From Pardosa pseudoannulata (taxonomy: Eukaryota; Arthropoda; Arachnida; Araneae; Lycosidae), in contig CM063501.1 in NCBI GenBank assembly GCA_032207245.1, positions 78,406,686 through 78,470,685 of the forward strand: DNA of 64,000 bases. Direction: 5' to 3'. Both the position numbers and the translations under genes were made by a program. The notes under the pieces are model-generated. The model was not told the origin of the DNA and did not search any database. It worked only from the letters and a program-made list of their open reading frames with translations. Each line of letters starts with the position of its first letter. Position 1 is the first letter of the stretch. Shown here piece after piece: positions 13,140 to 24,822 of this stretch.

Positions 13140-14334
13140 GCCTGCGTTTTCTTATTTTTTAAAAATATGTTTTTATAATTTATTGAGTCACCCGTGTGAT
13201 GACCGGGTGTGAGAGAATAGTCCCAATGTAGCTCATGCATGGCAACAACTAAAATGAGTACCCAGCGTCTGGGGGTATAGCCGGACACCATGCCCCTGGG
13301 GTTTACAACAGGGAATTGGTCCTTCGGGTTGGGGGTCTGGATTAGGGCCAACAACCCCATCGCGTAAAATATCTAACCGTTAAGAAAACCAAAGAGAGAA
13401 TCAGCCCGACTGCTTCTACTGGAAAACGACTTGGAATTGGCCTAAGAACCCTTTACTTTGGAACTTGGAATGTACGAACACTGTACTACAGTAGGAGAAT
13501 TCTATTTCTTATACCATTTCTGTGCCTAAGAACCCTTCACTTTGGAACTTGGAATGTCCGAACACTGTACTACAGTAGGGGACTGCAATTTCTTATACCA
13601 TTTCAGTGCCTAAGGACCCTTCGCTTTGGAACTTGGAACGTCCGAACACTGTACTACAGTAGGGGACTGCAATTTCGTATACCATTTCTGTGCCTAAGGA
13701 CCCTTCGCTTTGGAACTTGGAATGTCCGAACACTGTACTACAGTAGGGGACTGCAATTTCTTATACCATTTCTGTGCCTAAGAACCCTTCGCTTTGGAAC
13801 TTGGAATGTCCGAACACTGTACTACAGTAGGGGACTGCAATTTCTTATACCATTTCTGTGCCTAAGGACCCTTCGCTTTGGAACTTGGAATGTCCGAACA
13901 CTGTAATACAGTAGGGGACTGCAATTTCTTATACCATTTCTGTGCCTAAGGACCCTTCGCTTTGGAACTTGGAATGTCCGAACACTGTAATATAGTAGGG
14001 GACTGCAATTTCTTATACCATTTCTGTGCCTAAGGACCCCTCGCTTTCTAACTTGGAATGTCCGAACACTGTACTACAGTAGGGGAATGCAATTTCTTAT
14101 AGAAGAATTTGACGAATATAATATGGATCTACCTACCATTCAGGATACGATGTCTTTTGAAAAGTACCATTGACACCTAAACTTGGGTGGCTCGACTGTT
14201 TGGAATCAGACTTAAGACTTTTAAAAATTACTAACTGGATGTCCATGGTCAGGGACAGAAGATCTTGGAATTCGATTCTGAGGAAAGGAAGGGTCCATCC
14301 TGGGCTGTCTGGCCATTGAAGAAGAAGAAGAAGA
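13140..14334 (+). mobile_element. Internally deleted LINE (endonuclease-RT type)
   Basis: A 5' segment (about 13190-13380) leads into an open frame reading KTKERISPTASTGKRLGIGL then RTLYFGTWNVRTLYY. TWNVRTL is the first motif of APE-type LINE endonucleases. After an 84-bp tandem array the frame resumes at 14080 as QFLIEEFDEYNMDLPTIQDT, then jumps to the 3' end (14176-14319), which encodes GWLDCLESDLRLLKITNW and ends VHPGLSGH-stop. A (GAA)n tail follows at 14318-14334. Nearly all of the reverse transcriptase is missing. Confidence 0.8.
13440..14100 (+). repeat. 84-bp minisatellite built from LINE endonuclease start
   Basis: Eight units starting at 13440, 13524, 13608, 13692, 13776, 13860, 13944 and 14028, spacing exactly 84 bp. 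Each unit contains ggaacttggaatgtccgaac and acagtaggggactgcaattt. 84 is a multiple of three, so the LINE frame stays open (28 residues per unit, with FGTWNVRTLYYS and GLQFLIPFLCLRTL) until a C-to-A change makes a stop in unit 6. Confidence 0.95.
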
Positions 14335-14410
14335 ATTTACAGAGTAGAGTGTAATATTCCGAGAAAAAGATCTGATTTGAGTGCGATACTAGTTTTTCTG
14401 GTTAAATATA

Positions 14411-14885
14411 TGTAAAGATAATGTTACGTTGGCTTAGTGTTGGAGAAAGAAATTAAAACTCATTAAGAAACACATGGAAAATAGGTCTTGATTAAATGAT
14501 TTTATACAATTAAATAAATGCCTAAGGAATACATCTGGAATCAACTTATCATTTGTAGATCGAAGACAGCTTTATAGTCGGCGTCGGCCCTAAAAAAAAT
14601 GGCGAAGCTTTTTCTGCAAAGGGTTCTCCCACAAACCATGGACGCCAGCCGTTCATCTTTCTTCTTCAGGTAACAACCTTGTCCGCTCAAAAAGTTTCGA
14701 CTGCTTGCAGAGAAAAAACAGGGGTCCACTCCACAACGGCGGGGGGGTCAAAATTCCCCAAATGAACGGACACCTCTATTGGCTAAGAGAAGTCCGAATT
14801 TTCTCTGCATTCAAACCGGTCCTGCCCCACCATGTCCTCGACGAAGACCCACGGGGAGCTGAACCGAATGTAACTTATTGTTACA
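14411..14885 (-). mobile_element. Solo-LTR-like element, copy 1
   Basis: 475 bp, read on the - strand from TGTAACAATAAGTTACATTC to GTAACATTATCTTTACA. The flanking 5-mers are ATATA and ATACA, a possible decayed 5-bp target duplication. It is an inverted relative of 56633-57128, including the GC-richer interior. TG...CA ends and a 5-bp duplication suggest a solo LTR, but the inverted ends match over nearly 18 bp, so a DNA-transposon MITE is possible. Open stretches at 14541-14914 are part of it. Confidence 0.7.
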
Positions 14886-17175
14886 ATACACTAGTGGTCA
14901 GTTTAAACATTTGAATCTTTTCTAGATATAACTAAAAATAACTTTGTTGATTTTATTTCAATTCAATTCGTAGCTGGTACTAATAAATATCAAAGGATTT
15001 TAGGAAAACTCAAAAAATATGACTTCCTCCTATAGAGAGTTCTTTAGGAATCCAACCTGAAATAGAGAAAATGGTCAAAATGTGCGCTCCGGCGCTTCTA
15101 GTGTTAAACTATAACACAAAATATTAAGAACATTACCATTTACTTAATAGTGTAACTCATATAAGTTAACAATATGAGTCTAAGCTTTTTTTTACATTTC
15201 TATTTAAGATTAAAGTTAACACAAACATTTAAGAATAGTACCATTTACTCAATGGGATAGAAATTTCCTATTGCATCTATGACAAGATAATTAAAATTTT
15301 CTTTTTGTACTAATTACTTACATCTTGTGCATGGATAATTTATGAGGCACGTACATGTTCCTGGCATGCATTTCTCTCCCAGGTAAAAATGCATTACATA
15401 ATAATTAATGCATATAACATGCATCTACTTTCTAATTACCAATCCTCTCTCCGCTGTTAACCGAAGCGTAAACCGAAGTGTTTCTGGTAATTTCATGGCT
15501 TAAATTGTGAAAGAAGATATCCCACTACGGTTTCCGGGAACTTACGGAAATATTTTTTTATCGCAGTAATATTTTTGAAAGAGTTGAATATAGTAAAAGA
15601 ATATACTTAGTATATTCATCAGCTGTTTGAAGTTATACTTAAAATGCGTTTTGATACGAATGACTTTATTTCCCTTTTACCAATAACTTTCATTGCAGAT
15701 ATAAAAATAGAGGATAATTAATAACAACGGTCAAACTTGTATTTCGATTTAATTTTAATGCATTAATGATTGGCATCCCTATTTGGGAACAGTTAAAAAG
15801 TTTTGTGAATTTTTAAATTTTCTCGGAACGAGTTTCCTGTTAGGTAGATTCCTTTTAAGATTTAAAGTACATGGCAGTCGTATAATTAATCTCCTAAACC
15901 ATAGAATATCTGCTATTGTTTATAATTTTGACATCTGGATCGATACTGTAAGATATTTCGAGCTTCGCACATAAATTTATTTCTCCGACTGGTACGTCGA
16001 TTGAAAGCAACAAAAGCTTTGTCTATTGTTAATTTCAATTTACAGTACTTTGTTTTCGTGACCAAATTAATCTCAAATTTTCCCTTTTTTATATAAATGT
16101 CATCTTACGCTTACAGTGCCAACTGGTCACTAATGAGTTCGTAATTTTAGCCTTCAAAGTTGGATAAATTTTCTATTTGTTTTTTTTTTCAGCTTCGTTC
16201 ATAATAAATTAACAGATATTCATCAATATACTTTTGATATAAAAGCCCCTTATATGTAGGGTACTCTTAAAAACGCGTCAAAAATGGGGGGGAAATCCTT
16301 CTTAATTTTGTTCTATTTATCAATAAAAATGTTTTAAAATACCCTATTTGTATAGGATGGTATTATTTCACTTTGTGGCAGTAGCTTTTCAAAGTATAAA
16401 AGTTACTGCCACACTGAAAAATTACTCCTAACGTGTCTTTTCTTATTGCTTTTGATTCAAATCAGAAGGTAAATTTTAACTGAAAGTACTGTGCAGTTAA
16501 AAGGGTTATCAGAACACTATTGAACATATATATCAGCTAACTATATAAAAGTATAATTATCCCTGACCAAGCAACGATCCCGTACCTTACTGCGATTTTA
16601 ACAACATTTAAGACTTACAGAGACTTTAAAACAATGGTGTTCATAAACACCATTAAACTTTTTTCCTTGTTTTCTGTGATACACGTGTCTATATTGATCG
16701 CTATTATCTACTTTGGTAGGTGTACACAATGCTGTAAAAAAAGTAATCAGTTTTACTGTCGTATAACATATATATAAAGGAATAAGTAAAGCCATGTACT
16801 GTAAAAATAGTGATTACGTGTTAAATATCAACTCAAAAGGAAAATCAACTTTGACCTTTACGAAATAGAAGTAATTTTATCCTGAAGTGTATTCAGGCCT
16901 CACAAATTTTATACACTTGACTTGCCCCAATTGGATTTCAGCGACATTGGAAGAGTATAGAGGGTTAACATACAATAAATCCAGTCCTAATATACCGTCT
17001 ATTTACTTCATAGATGTTTAATTATAATGGTTAATATTTATAGATTCAAAGTACAAATCGTCACTGATTTGGAAAATTTTCTTTCTATTCGCTTCTCATT
17101 TCTTAAGAATGTTCTTATGTGAAATCTACAAAAGGTTTTACAGAATACTTATATTACAGAAATAATATATATGGC

Positions 17176-17664
17176 AGGGGCGGCCAAGCTCCTTGATAGT
17201 CCGAGACATTTTTCAAAATTTGAAATTTTTCGACAGCCGCAATTCAATACGTATTTAAAAGGTATGCAAGAAAGGTATTAAAAAAAGATTTTACAGAAAT
17301 TATATTTATTGAATGTCATTTAAATTGTTCATGCTTTTTTTTTTTTTAGCTTTGGTTTTAATGTAATTTACAATGTGTTACACTGTTTTCATAACATCAG
17401 GATATTTTAAATATTGTGTAAGGAGATGCTCTCAGTAAATTATGCAGTGATCGGTATGAATTGTGAAATTTGAGAATCATCTCTTAAAAGCCCAATAAGA
17501 CCGATTTTTTTAACCAACATTGCCGGAGCTCCATCAATTGTAATAATTTTTTAAAATAAAATAACACAAAATTGAAAGGGGAACTCGGGTACATTTATCG
17601 AGAGCCACAAATAATCCATCAATAAGCCGCATCTGGCTCGCAAGCCGCAGGTTGGCCACACCTG
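17176..17664 (-). mobile_element. hAT-type remnant with 8-bp target duplication
   Basis: Ends CAGGGGCGGCCAAGC and GGTTGGCCACACCTG are inverted; flanks are ATATATGG and ATATTTGG (7 of 8). The - strand keeps transposase debris: IITIDGAPAM (the hAT DGAPAM motif), then in another frame CIIY.EHLLTQYLKYPDVMKTV. 489 bp, frameshifted, non-autonomous. Confidence 0.82.
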
Positions 17665-18015
17665 ATATTTGGTATGCTTGGAACATATGAAATAATACAA
17701 TTCAAAACAGTTTTCTAAACTGAGGAAACTATTGTAATTGTTTACCAGGATTCCTTAACCGTTTGTTTACAAAGACTCAAAATGATCTATTTAAAAATAT
17801 ACGTTGTACGTAAAAGTTTATGCCTCATTTTTACCTAAATATATCCGAATTGAATTTATTAAATTTCAGTGATTTTAGTCCTATTTAAGCTCATATATTC
17901 CTTTGAAAAAAATAGATGAATAAAAGAGAATTATATACTCTGGAACCAATTGAAATTTTTATCTCTTTTATTCAACTAAATCTAGCAAGGATTTCGATGA
18001 CACTCATGATTTTAA

Positions 18016-18338
18016 CCCCTTAACGTGCACGCTCGAGTTACTTCGAGCGCGCTAAACTAGCCACTCAAAAAAATTCGAGTGGCGTTGTACTTAATATTGC
18101 TATAATTTTTCACACTCGAATGCAATCGACGATTGAAAATAGCAATGGAAAAGCAAAACAAAACAATCATTTTATTGATATTTATCATTTACATGGGATT
18201 GTAAGCTATAACACTTACTTATTCAAATATAAAATATATTTTTTTCTCTAAATTCAACGTTCTAAATTGTATTTTTACATTAAAAAAAATTATTTTTTTT
18301 TGGCCGGCCTTTTTCAAAAGAAACTGTGCATTAAGGGG
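18016..18338. mobile_element. TTAA-flanked MITE
   Basis: 323 bp between two TTAA sites. Ends CCCCTTAACGTGCAC and GTGCATTAAGGGG are inverted. The left part also holds the palindromes gctcgagttacttcgagc and ccactcaaaaaaattcgagtgg. Likely piggyBac-derived by target and end sequence. Confidence 0.75.
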
Positions 18339-19159
18339 TTAAAATACTCATCGGTAATTTCAAATCATATTAAGGCTTATCATTTTGATAATTTTAAGGC
18401 TAAGTAGCAAATACTCGCTTACCAAATGCAATATTGATATAATTACCTTAAAAGTAAGGTAATTATGCAGCGATAATTAAAATTTCTAATCCGCAGTTCA
18501 ACCTAATGAAATAACCAATTACTTTCAGTAAGATTATGGATATATATCTAAGGTCGTATCGCCACTAAATGGGAGCAAATTAAATGCTGACTACAGGGAA
18601 ATTTAGTTTTTGGTATAATTAATAAAATTTAACTTTTTCAACTTTATCGTCCACCATAACATCAAAATACATTCGCTCAGAAGTCGGTTTCATAAATGCA
18701 TGTCTGCTATCTCAAAACAGTTTAATCCTGTAGAGGTACAGATGCTCCCTAACGGGGTGCAATGGCGACAGAATTAGTGAATGATTAAAGGAAAGACACT
18801 GCGAAGATAAAATTTTGCAATCGGTAGTTCAAACTAATGACATGATCAATAGCTTCCATTAATCAACAGTTGGGGAAGCGATGGAAGAATCGAGTCATAA
18901 ACATTTTTAGTGGCATGTGGACTTTCTCCGTTCTTGTTTCTCATCCCGTAATTTCCCTCTTTCCTTTTTTTCCTAATGACCTTTTAATTGATTGCTTTCC
19001 GCCTTGCGTAATGTGTAATGTTACTCCTACTTTATGCTGAGGATTTATCTGAGAGAAGGTCAGATAACTTGCATTGAGGCATTCTGAAGCCAGGGGGATC
19101 ACCTTAAATATAGATAAAGAGCTCATGTAATAAATGGCCGAACGTTAGGAGAAATAAGT

Positions 19160-20185
19160 ATTACTCAAAGAGTTTTTAGCTCATGTGAACAGAATGTAAT
19201 GTTATTGCTTTATCTATTTTCACACTAATCTATTCAACATTTCTAGCATGATCAAAGGCAATAAAAAACAATTATTAACTTAAAATAAATCATTCCAGAC
19301 TCTTTAATTGTTTTAGGAAAATAAAATTGGAAATACTACTTGGGTTTTTTGTTCATGCGAATACAATGCAAATATTATTGCTTTAACTTTTTTCCCAAGA
19401 CTCTATTCACCATTTCTAGCATAGCTCCAGGTAATAAAAAAAATATTAACTTAATAAATCATTCCAGACCTTTTAATAGTTATAGAAAACTAAAATTGTA
19501 AATACTAATTGGGTTTTTAGCTCATGCGAATAAAACTTAAATATTATTGCTTTATCTTTTTTTTCACACTACTCTATTAAACATTTCAAACATGATCCCA
19601 GGGGATAAAAAATAATTATTAAATTAAAATAAATCATTCCAGACCCTTTAATTGTTTTAGGAAAATAAAATTGTAAATATTAATTGGGTTTTTAGCTCAT
19701 GCGAATAGAGTGCAAATATTAATGCTTTATCTTTTTTCACAATACTCTATTCAACATTTCTAGCATGATCCCAGGTAATAAAAAAAAAACAATTATTAAA
19801 CTAAAATAAATCATTCCAGAACCTTTAATTGTTTTAGGAAAATAAAATTGTAAATATTAATTGGGTTTTTAGCTCATGCGAATAGAATGCAAATATTAAT
19901 GCTTTTTCTTTTTTCGAACTACTCTATACAATTTTTTATCATGATCCCAGGTAATAAAAAAATATTAACTTAAAATAAATTATTCCAGTCCCTTTAATGG
20001 TTTTAGGAAAATAAAATTGTAAATACTAATTGGGTTTTCAGCTCATGCGAATAGAAGGCTTTTTCTTTTTTCGAACTACTCTATACAATATTTTTAGCAT
20101 GATCCCAGGTAATAAAAAAATATCAACTTAAAATAAATTATTCCAGACCCTTTAATGGTTTTAGGAAAATAAAATTGTAAGCGTT
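19160..20185. repeat. Tandem array, about 172-bp unit, six copies
   Basis: The marker gctcatgcgaata recurs at 19179, 19351, 19520, 19695, 19872 and 20041, spacing 169-177 bp. Each unit also contains attccagaccctttaat, gttttaggaaaataaaattg and a variable A run. Copies 4-6 are more alike than copy 1. Confidence 0.9.
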
Positions 20186-20961
20186 TCTTAAGTTTTCTCG
20201 TCCCACATTACTTTCATACTAGTTGATTTAGTATTAAACCAGAAGATAGAAGGTTTTACATATACTTGAACGGAGAAATTAAGGTAATTCAGTGATTGCG
20301 GGAAGACTAAAATCCCGAAAAACTCTTTTAGAATCCTGCAAACGTCGAATCATCTCCTAGTGTAAACGGAGAACGTTCAAGATAAATATGTAGGTGTGTT
20401 TCAACGGCATTGAAGTTTTTTACATATTTGCAGGAAACCGAATAATATGGAAATGATAAATGTGAGAAAATAATAAACTGGGGATAATTTGGGGACTAAA
20501 TGAATCGAACTATCAATGCAGTAAAATAAATTTTATTTAATAAAAAAAGACGATAAAAAATGCTTTAAAAAGGTAGAAGTTTTATCTGAGTTTTCAGCTA
20601 TGACGCTTGCAAATGGTTGGCGATTCTAGTTTAAAATTTCTTCAATTTTGATTATAAGTACGCTGCACAGCTTTTTACGTTTACTAAACTGATTTTTTTT
20701 CTCCAATCTAATTTATGATTGAGTATTATATTGCCACCGGGATTGAATTTTATATCTCCAGCTAGTCAAGAAGGGAATTAAAAATTAATTACAAAATATG
20801 AACTGATACATAAGTGAAATTAAGTAAAAGCGATTAAAAAATCAATTCCAATGTTAAAAATTTTATCTAAAGCTTTAAAACTTTCACAACTTCTATTTAT
20901 GTATGTTGATCATTATAGTGAATATAATTCTAAGGTAAATTTTGTCATATTTTTCCTTTAG

Positions 20962-21043
20962 AATTGCACAAACTTTTGCATCCGGTAAAACAGAGAAGCT
21001 TGTTTATCAATGCATAGGAGAAGTCGGTTTACCAAATGGTAAG
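20962..21043 (+). CDS. norpA: PLC-beta exon 4: EF-hand region
   Basis: 82 bp; the first base completes Arg, then IAQTFASGKTEKLVYQ and CIGEVGLPNGK, ending in phase 0. TFASGKTEK is a strongly conserved block of the norpA/PLCB4 class. Acceptor ctttag, donor gtaagt. It is followed by the only short intron of the gene (126 bp). Confidence 0.93.
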
Positions 21044-21169
21044 GTAAGTCTCTTCTGTGTTCCAGTTTTGATGTCGCTTTCAAACAACTGCTGGACTAAT
21101 TACAGGCAAATTTTTCCTCATTTTATATAGTAATTCTAAATTTTAATAAAACTCCTTTACTTGTTGCAG
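21044..21169 (+). other. Intron 4 (126 bp)
   Basis: The only short intron of the gene, gtaagt to ttgcag, without inserted elements. Confidence 0.9.
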
Positions 21170-21270
21170 AATGATGTCATCGATGGTAAAGATTTCACAT
21201 TTGAGAAGTTTCACCAGCTCTACAACAAACTCTGCCCAAGAAGTGATATTGAAGAACTTTTTAAAAACAT
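21170..21270 (+). CDS. norpA: PLC-beta exon 5: EF-hand region
   Basis: 101 bp from phase 0: NDVIDGKDFTFEKFHQLYNK, then LCPRSDIEELFKN and two bases of Ile. FTFEKF and CPRSDIEELF are hallmark EF-hand motifs of PLC-beta. Acceptor ttgcag, donor gtaagg. Confidence 0.93.
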
Positions 21271-22231
21271 GTAAGGATGTTTTAATCATTACTCTTATAT
21301 AGCTCTCCTAAGTTTATGAATTTGGTGGCTGCAATCATGGCTGCTTGATACTGGTTGTACATGAAGACAGTTTGTATTTGGTCTGCGGTGTGCTTTAAAG
21401 ATTTAATTTTAATGCTTAATTTCACCAAATTCTAGAAGACATTACAAACATGAATAAATAAAAATTAAAGTATTGATTTATACTTATTTGTAATAAACTA
21501 ATTACATTGATTCAACGTATTTTGACAGCTAAATATTCTACTTCGAGATTTGGCAGCAATTAAATAATTATATATTTAATTTATTTTAATTATATTTAAT
21601 TATATATAATTATATAATTATATATATTTAATTTATTTATTTTGACAGCTATATGTTCTACGTTGAGATTTGGAAACAATTAAATAATTATATATTTAAA
21701 AAAAACTAAGATATAAAATGAGGACCTGATAAAATTCAAAAAGGGAAGCATGAACCTATTTGTAGAAAAGCACGATGAGTAGAGGTGCTAAGATCTTGAC
21801 AAGCAATAACAGATGTTGTGTAAGAGATGAAGTAGAACTAGAAGATTGATGGGCCTACTTGGCATCCAGGTACTGAACTAGAACGCTGACGGGGTTTAAC
21901 TCGTCGTCTTGCTCCCAGGCACTCATTCTCGAAGCGGATGGCGGAGTTTAAGGCACTGCTCACTATTTTGAAGTTGTCTTTTCTAGTTTCTCCAGAACCT
22001 CATATAGTTCTCTCCTCTGGTTCTCTCGACCTTTTGGTTCCTCCGGTTTTCTGTTCTTTTTCTTACCATTATTTAATCTTCCATTCCATGATACACCTCT
22101 CTACTATACTTGACCAGTAAGGATATCTTAAATTATTTTATTGGTAGAGTAAGATCCCTTGACTTCTCATTTCTCCAAGGTCTCCTGCCAGGAACTCATT
22201 CCGCACCTCTACGTTTATAGACCCTCTAGGT

Positions 22232-23144
22232 CAGGGGTCGGCAACCTGTTTGTCCTTAAGGGCGCAATACTAAATTTGAAAATCACCGAGGGCTCATATT
22301 TTACAGATAATCAACAGGTATAAATAGGCATAAAAAACAGATTTTTTATAACTTTATTTTGTTGGTGTCATACATAATTATACATATAATTCAGTGTGAA
22401 ACTTAGGTGTCCCTATTTTCAGCTAATTTCTTATAATTGGGGATATATTTAGAGTTCCCGGTCCTTAAACAATTATCTAAATGTGAGTCATTAAGCTTTG
22501 TTCGGTATTTTGATTTCAAATATTTCATATTTGAGAACAAAGACTCGCAATTGTATGTTGTTGCACAATATGAATAAATTTTTAGAGCGCATTTCCTTAA
22601 AATAGGATACTTATTTTCATTACTTTGCTGGTTAGTTATTGAAGATTTTAAAGAATTTTTTTTTCTTCTAATTTCAGAGTTCATTGGATAGTTACTATCA
22701 AAATTGGTATGAACGGTCTTAAAATGTCGTTCAATATTACTTTTCTTGGGAATCGCAGCACTATTATTTGTAATCAACGAAACAATATAGATGTTCCCAT
22801 TCATCGTTAAAATAATATGTTCTTTTTCTTTTACATTTATCCATGAAGGGTTTTGAAAGAAAAGAATTATTTCGGATTACTTGGTAGTTTTAAATGCACG
22901 GTCTACGCGTGGTCTATTCGAAATACGATCACACACTAACAAAAAATACTCAAATTAGGTACACTCAAGGGTAGCAAACTGGGGTACAATCCTAGACTCA
23001 ACTGACTACTTGCTGTATATAGACGTTTGACAAGAGTAAGTAAATCGCTATGGCTATCGTACATTTACATTAGTCCAGCGAGGGCGCATTAAAAATCAAT
23101 TGGGGGCGCCATGGCGCCCGCGGGCGCCGCGTTGCCTACCCCTG
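22232..23144 (-). mobile_element. Internally deleted hAT transposon with 8-bp target duplication
   Basis: Left end CAGGGGTCGGCAACC, right end GTTGCCTACCCCTG (inverted). Flanks CTCTAGGT and CTTTAGGT match 7 of 8 and fit the hAT target preference. 913 bp. The interior carries the transposase relic at 22403-22804 on the - strand. A GC-rich cap (ggcgcccgcgggcgcc) sits next to the right end. Confidence 0.9.
22403..22804 (-). pseudogene. hAT transposase relic (fused N- and C-terminal pieces)
   Basis: A 133-residue open frame. Residues about 18-42 (KKSNIERHFKTVHTNFDSNY) match the region after the BED finger of ZBED/GTF2IRD2-type hAT transposases. Residues about 66-133 (including CESLFSNMKYLKSKYRTKL and SKYIPNYKKLAE) match the hAT C-terminal dimerisation end. 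The catalytic core between them is deleted while the frame stays open. Family transposases are usually 600 residues or more. Not expected to transpose. Confidence 0.8.
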
Positions 23145-23591
23145 CTTTAGGTATATGTTAACAACACGTCACCGCTAAACCTGGCCATTTAGTACTCACA
23201 AAGGTTCTTTCTTCCTGAACATCAAATTCGGCGACATTCTACTCATCTTGTCTGGGATCACCTCTCCGACTGTAAATTGCGTCAATAAATTTATCGGGCC
23301 CTCCTAAGATTTTTTACAGTGTTATAAGGTCTGATTTAGATCTCAAAATTAACATTTTAGTATTTTAATTGAAATTTTAGTTATATTTGAAGAGATTTAA
23401 ATTGCCTCATTACAATTAAAAACTTCTAAAATATAATATTTAAATTTGCCAATTGTAAAGGTTTAGACAGTATCTGTGTACATGTGTACAAACATGAGAA
23501 CATAGCAAAATTGTTTTGATAAACATTTTTTGGTATTATGCATGTACTTGATAGATTTTTTAAAAACTAATATTTGTGTATCTCTTTTCAG

Positions 23592-23649
23592 AACCCAAGA
23601 CAAAAGTGATACAATTACTGCAAAACAGCTCATTAATTTTTTAAATAAG
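23592..23649 (+). CDS. norpA: PLC-beta exon 6: EF-hand region
   Basis: 58 bp; the first base completes Ile, then TQDKSDTITAKQLINFLNK, phase 0 end. Corresponds to the EF-hand stretch that reads ...LTVDQLVSFLN in vertebrate homologues. Acceptor tttcag, donor gtatga (non-consensus at +4). Only 5 of 19 third positions are G or C. Confidence 0.9.
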
Positions 23650-24521
23650 GTATGACCTAACTAATCTACGTCATTTCTGAAACATTTTTAAGATGCTAAA
23701 TGCTATCTCTATAATTGATTAATTCATATTTTTAACGTCTATTGTTATTTAATGTACCAGCAATATTTGTTTAATTGATTATTTTTTCTTCCAACTCACA
23801 AACGCCCACACGAGTTAAGAATTGTTTAACATTCCGACAATGTAGGATAACTCTATTTTTATTCTTTTTGAAAGGTCAGTGCTTGCATGACCTTTTAAAA
23901 AAGAGGGGCAAGTAACTTTCCAGATCTTTTGCTGTGAAATAAAAAGAGAAATCTCAGATAGCTTCTGTAGTGAATTTCAATTGATTTTTATCAGTTAATT
24001 GCCTTTTATGGTAATTATATACATTAAATTTGATTTAATAGATACGATAAAGCATCTACACTAAGATGTAATCATTTATTGGCATTTAAGATAATACATA
24101 TCAGATACAAACAGCAACGAAGTCAGAATTTCAAATTCTTAAGTAGAAAGAGGATCTTGGGAATACTGAGTCAAAAATTAGCAAAAAATAGCTATTTTAG
24201 TAAATTCTCTTTAAAAAAACTAAAACTTTACCCAAATAGTTCTTTTATTAATTAAATATGTTGAAACTTGTAGACTTTTGGCTTAACTCACGATCGCATA
24301 ATTGCTTTAGACATGAAGAAATCTAAAACAAACTCCATGGAATTAACCTATCCGTTATTTTTAATCTGTTACGTAGCAAGAGATATCCGGTATTGTAAGC
24401 CAGTGCTTTTAATTTATGGTTTATGTTTAACCTGCATTCGAACCTGATATTCGAATCGGAAAAGCACTGTCTTCTGGAACTTGAGTATGTTAGTTTCAAT
24501 CGCTCAGTCCAAACAGATGGG

Positions 24522-24705
24522 CCGAACGATGGCCGAATGGTTAGGGTACTGGCCTTCGGAACCGGAGTTCGTGGGTTCGAATCCCCCTATGGCATGGATG
24601 TTCGTAGCCGTTCGTAATCGGCTTTAAGCAGTAGGTCCCGGTTTCATTAGCCCTCGTGTTGCAAAAAGTAGACCGTAGCACACCAAACCAAACCAAACAG
24701 ATGGT
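24522..24705 (+). mobile_element. tRNA-derived SINE (family A), best-preserved copy
   Basis: Head cgatggccgaatggttaggg (A box) and gtgggttcgaatcccc (B box), body with ggcatggatgttcgtagccg, then ggtcccggtttcattagccc and gtagaccgtagcac, tail caccaaaccaaaccaaac. The complete order of parts makes this the reference copy in the window. A 64-residue open stretch across it is not a gene. Confidence 0.88.
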
Positions 24706-24822
24706 TATAGCGGTTTAGAATGGAATACAAGCAGCAGATCTCAGTCTAACTATCCATCATGCAGCTAAACTTTTGCTGTGACTCTCCACACAAATCTACC
24801 TTTTTCAAAAAAGTAGACTCTC

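Larger units (their letters stand above)
12262..15103 (-). mobile_element. piggyBac-type transposon carcass with nested insertions
   Basis: Flanked by TTAA on both sides (12258-12261 and 15104-15107). Ends are CACTAGATGCGC on the left and the inverse of CACTAGAAGCGC on the right, 11 of 12 matching. Inside, a - strand fragment (12890-13139) resembles the piggyBac transposase C-terminal half. A LINE (about 13140-14334) and a solo-LTR-like element (14411-14885) have inserted into it. TTAA target duplication is the family signature. The internal direct repeat at 12360-12660 (two copies of a block around atgttaattcttacgctgac) adds length. Confidence 0.75.
21271..23591 (+). other. Intron 5 (2.3 kb)
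   Basis: Contains a hAT element at 22232-23144. At 21520-21700 a 60-bp block (tttgacagct..attctac) occurs twice beside TA-rich sequence. In 21700-22223 and 23153-23591 I see nothing I can name. Confidence 0.75.

Noticed and set aside
13136..13360. 74-codon - strand frame with Pro-rich start
   Set aside because: It is the complement of the 5' segment of a LINE, and part of it is TE junction.
24522..24600. Possible serine/leucine tRNA
   Set aside because: It has A and B boxes but is followed by the family A tail that is repeated across the window; it is a SINE head.
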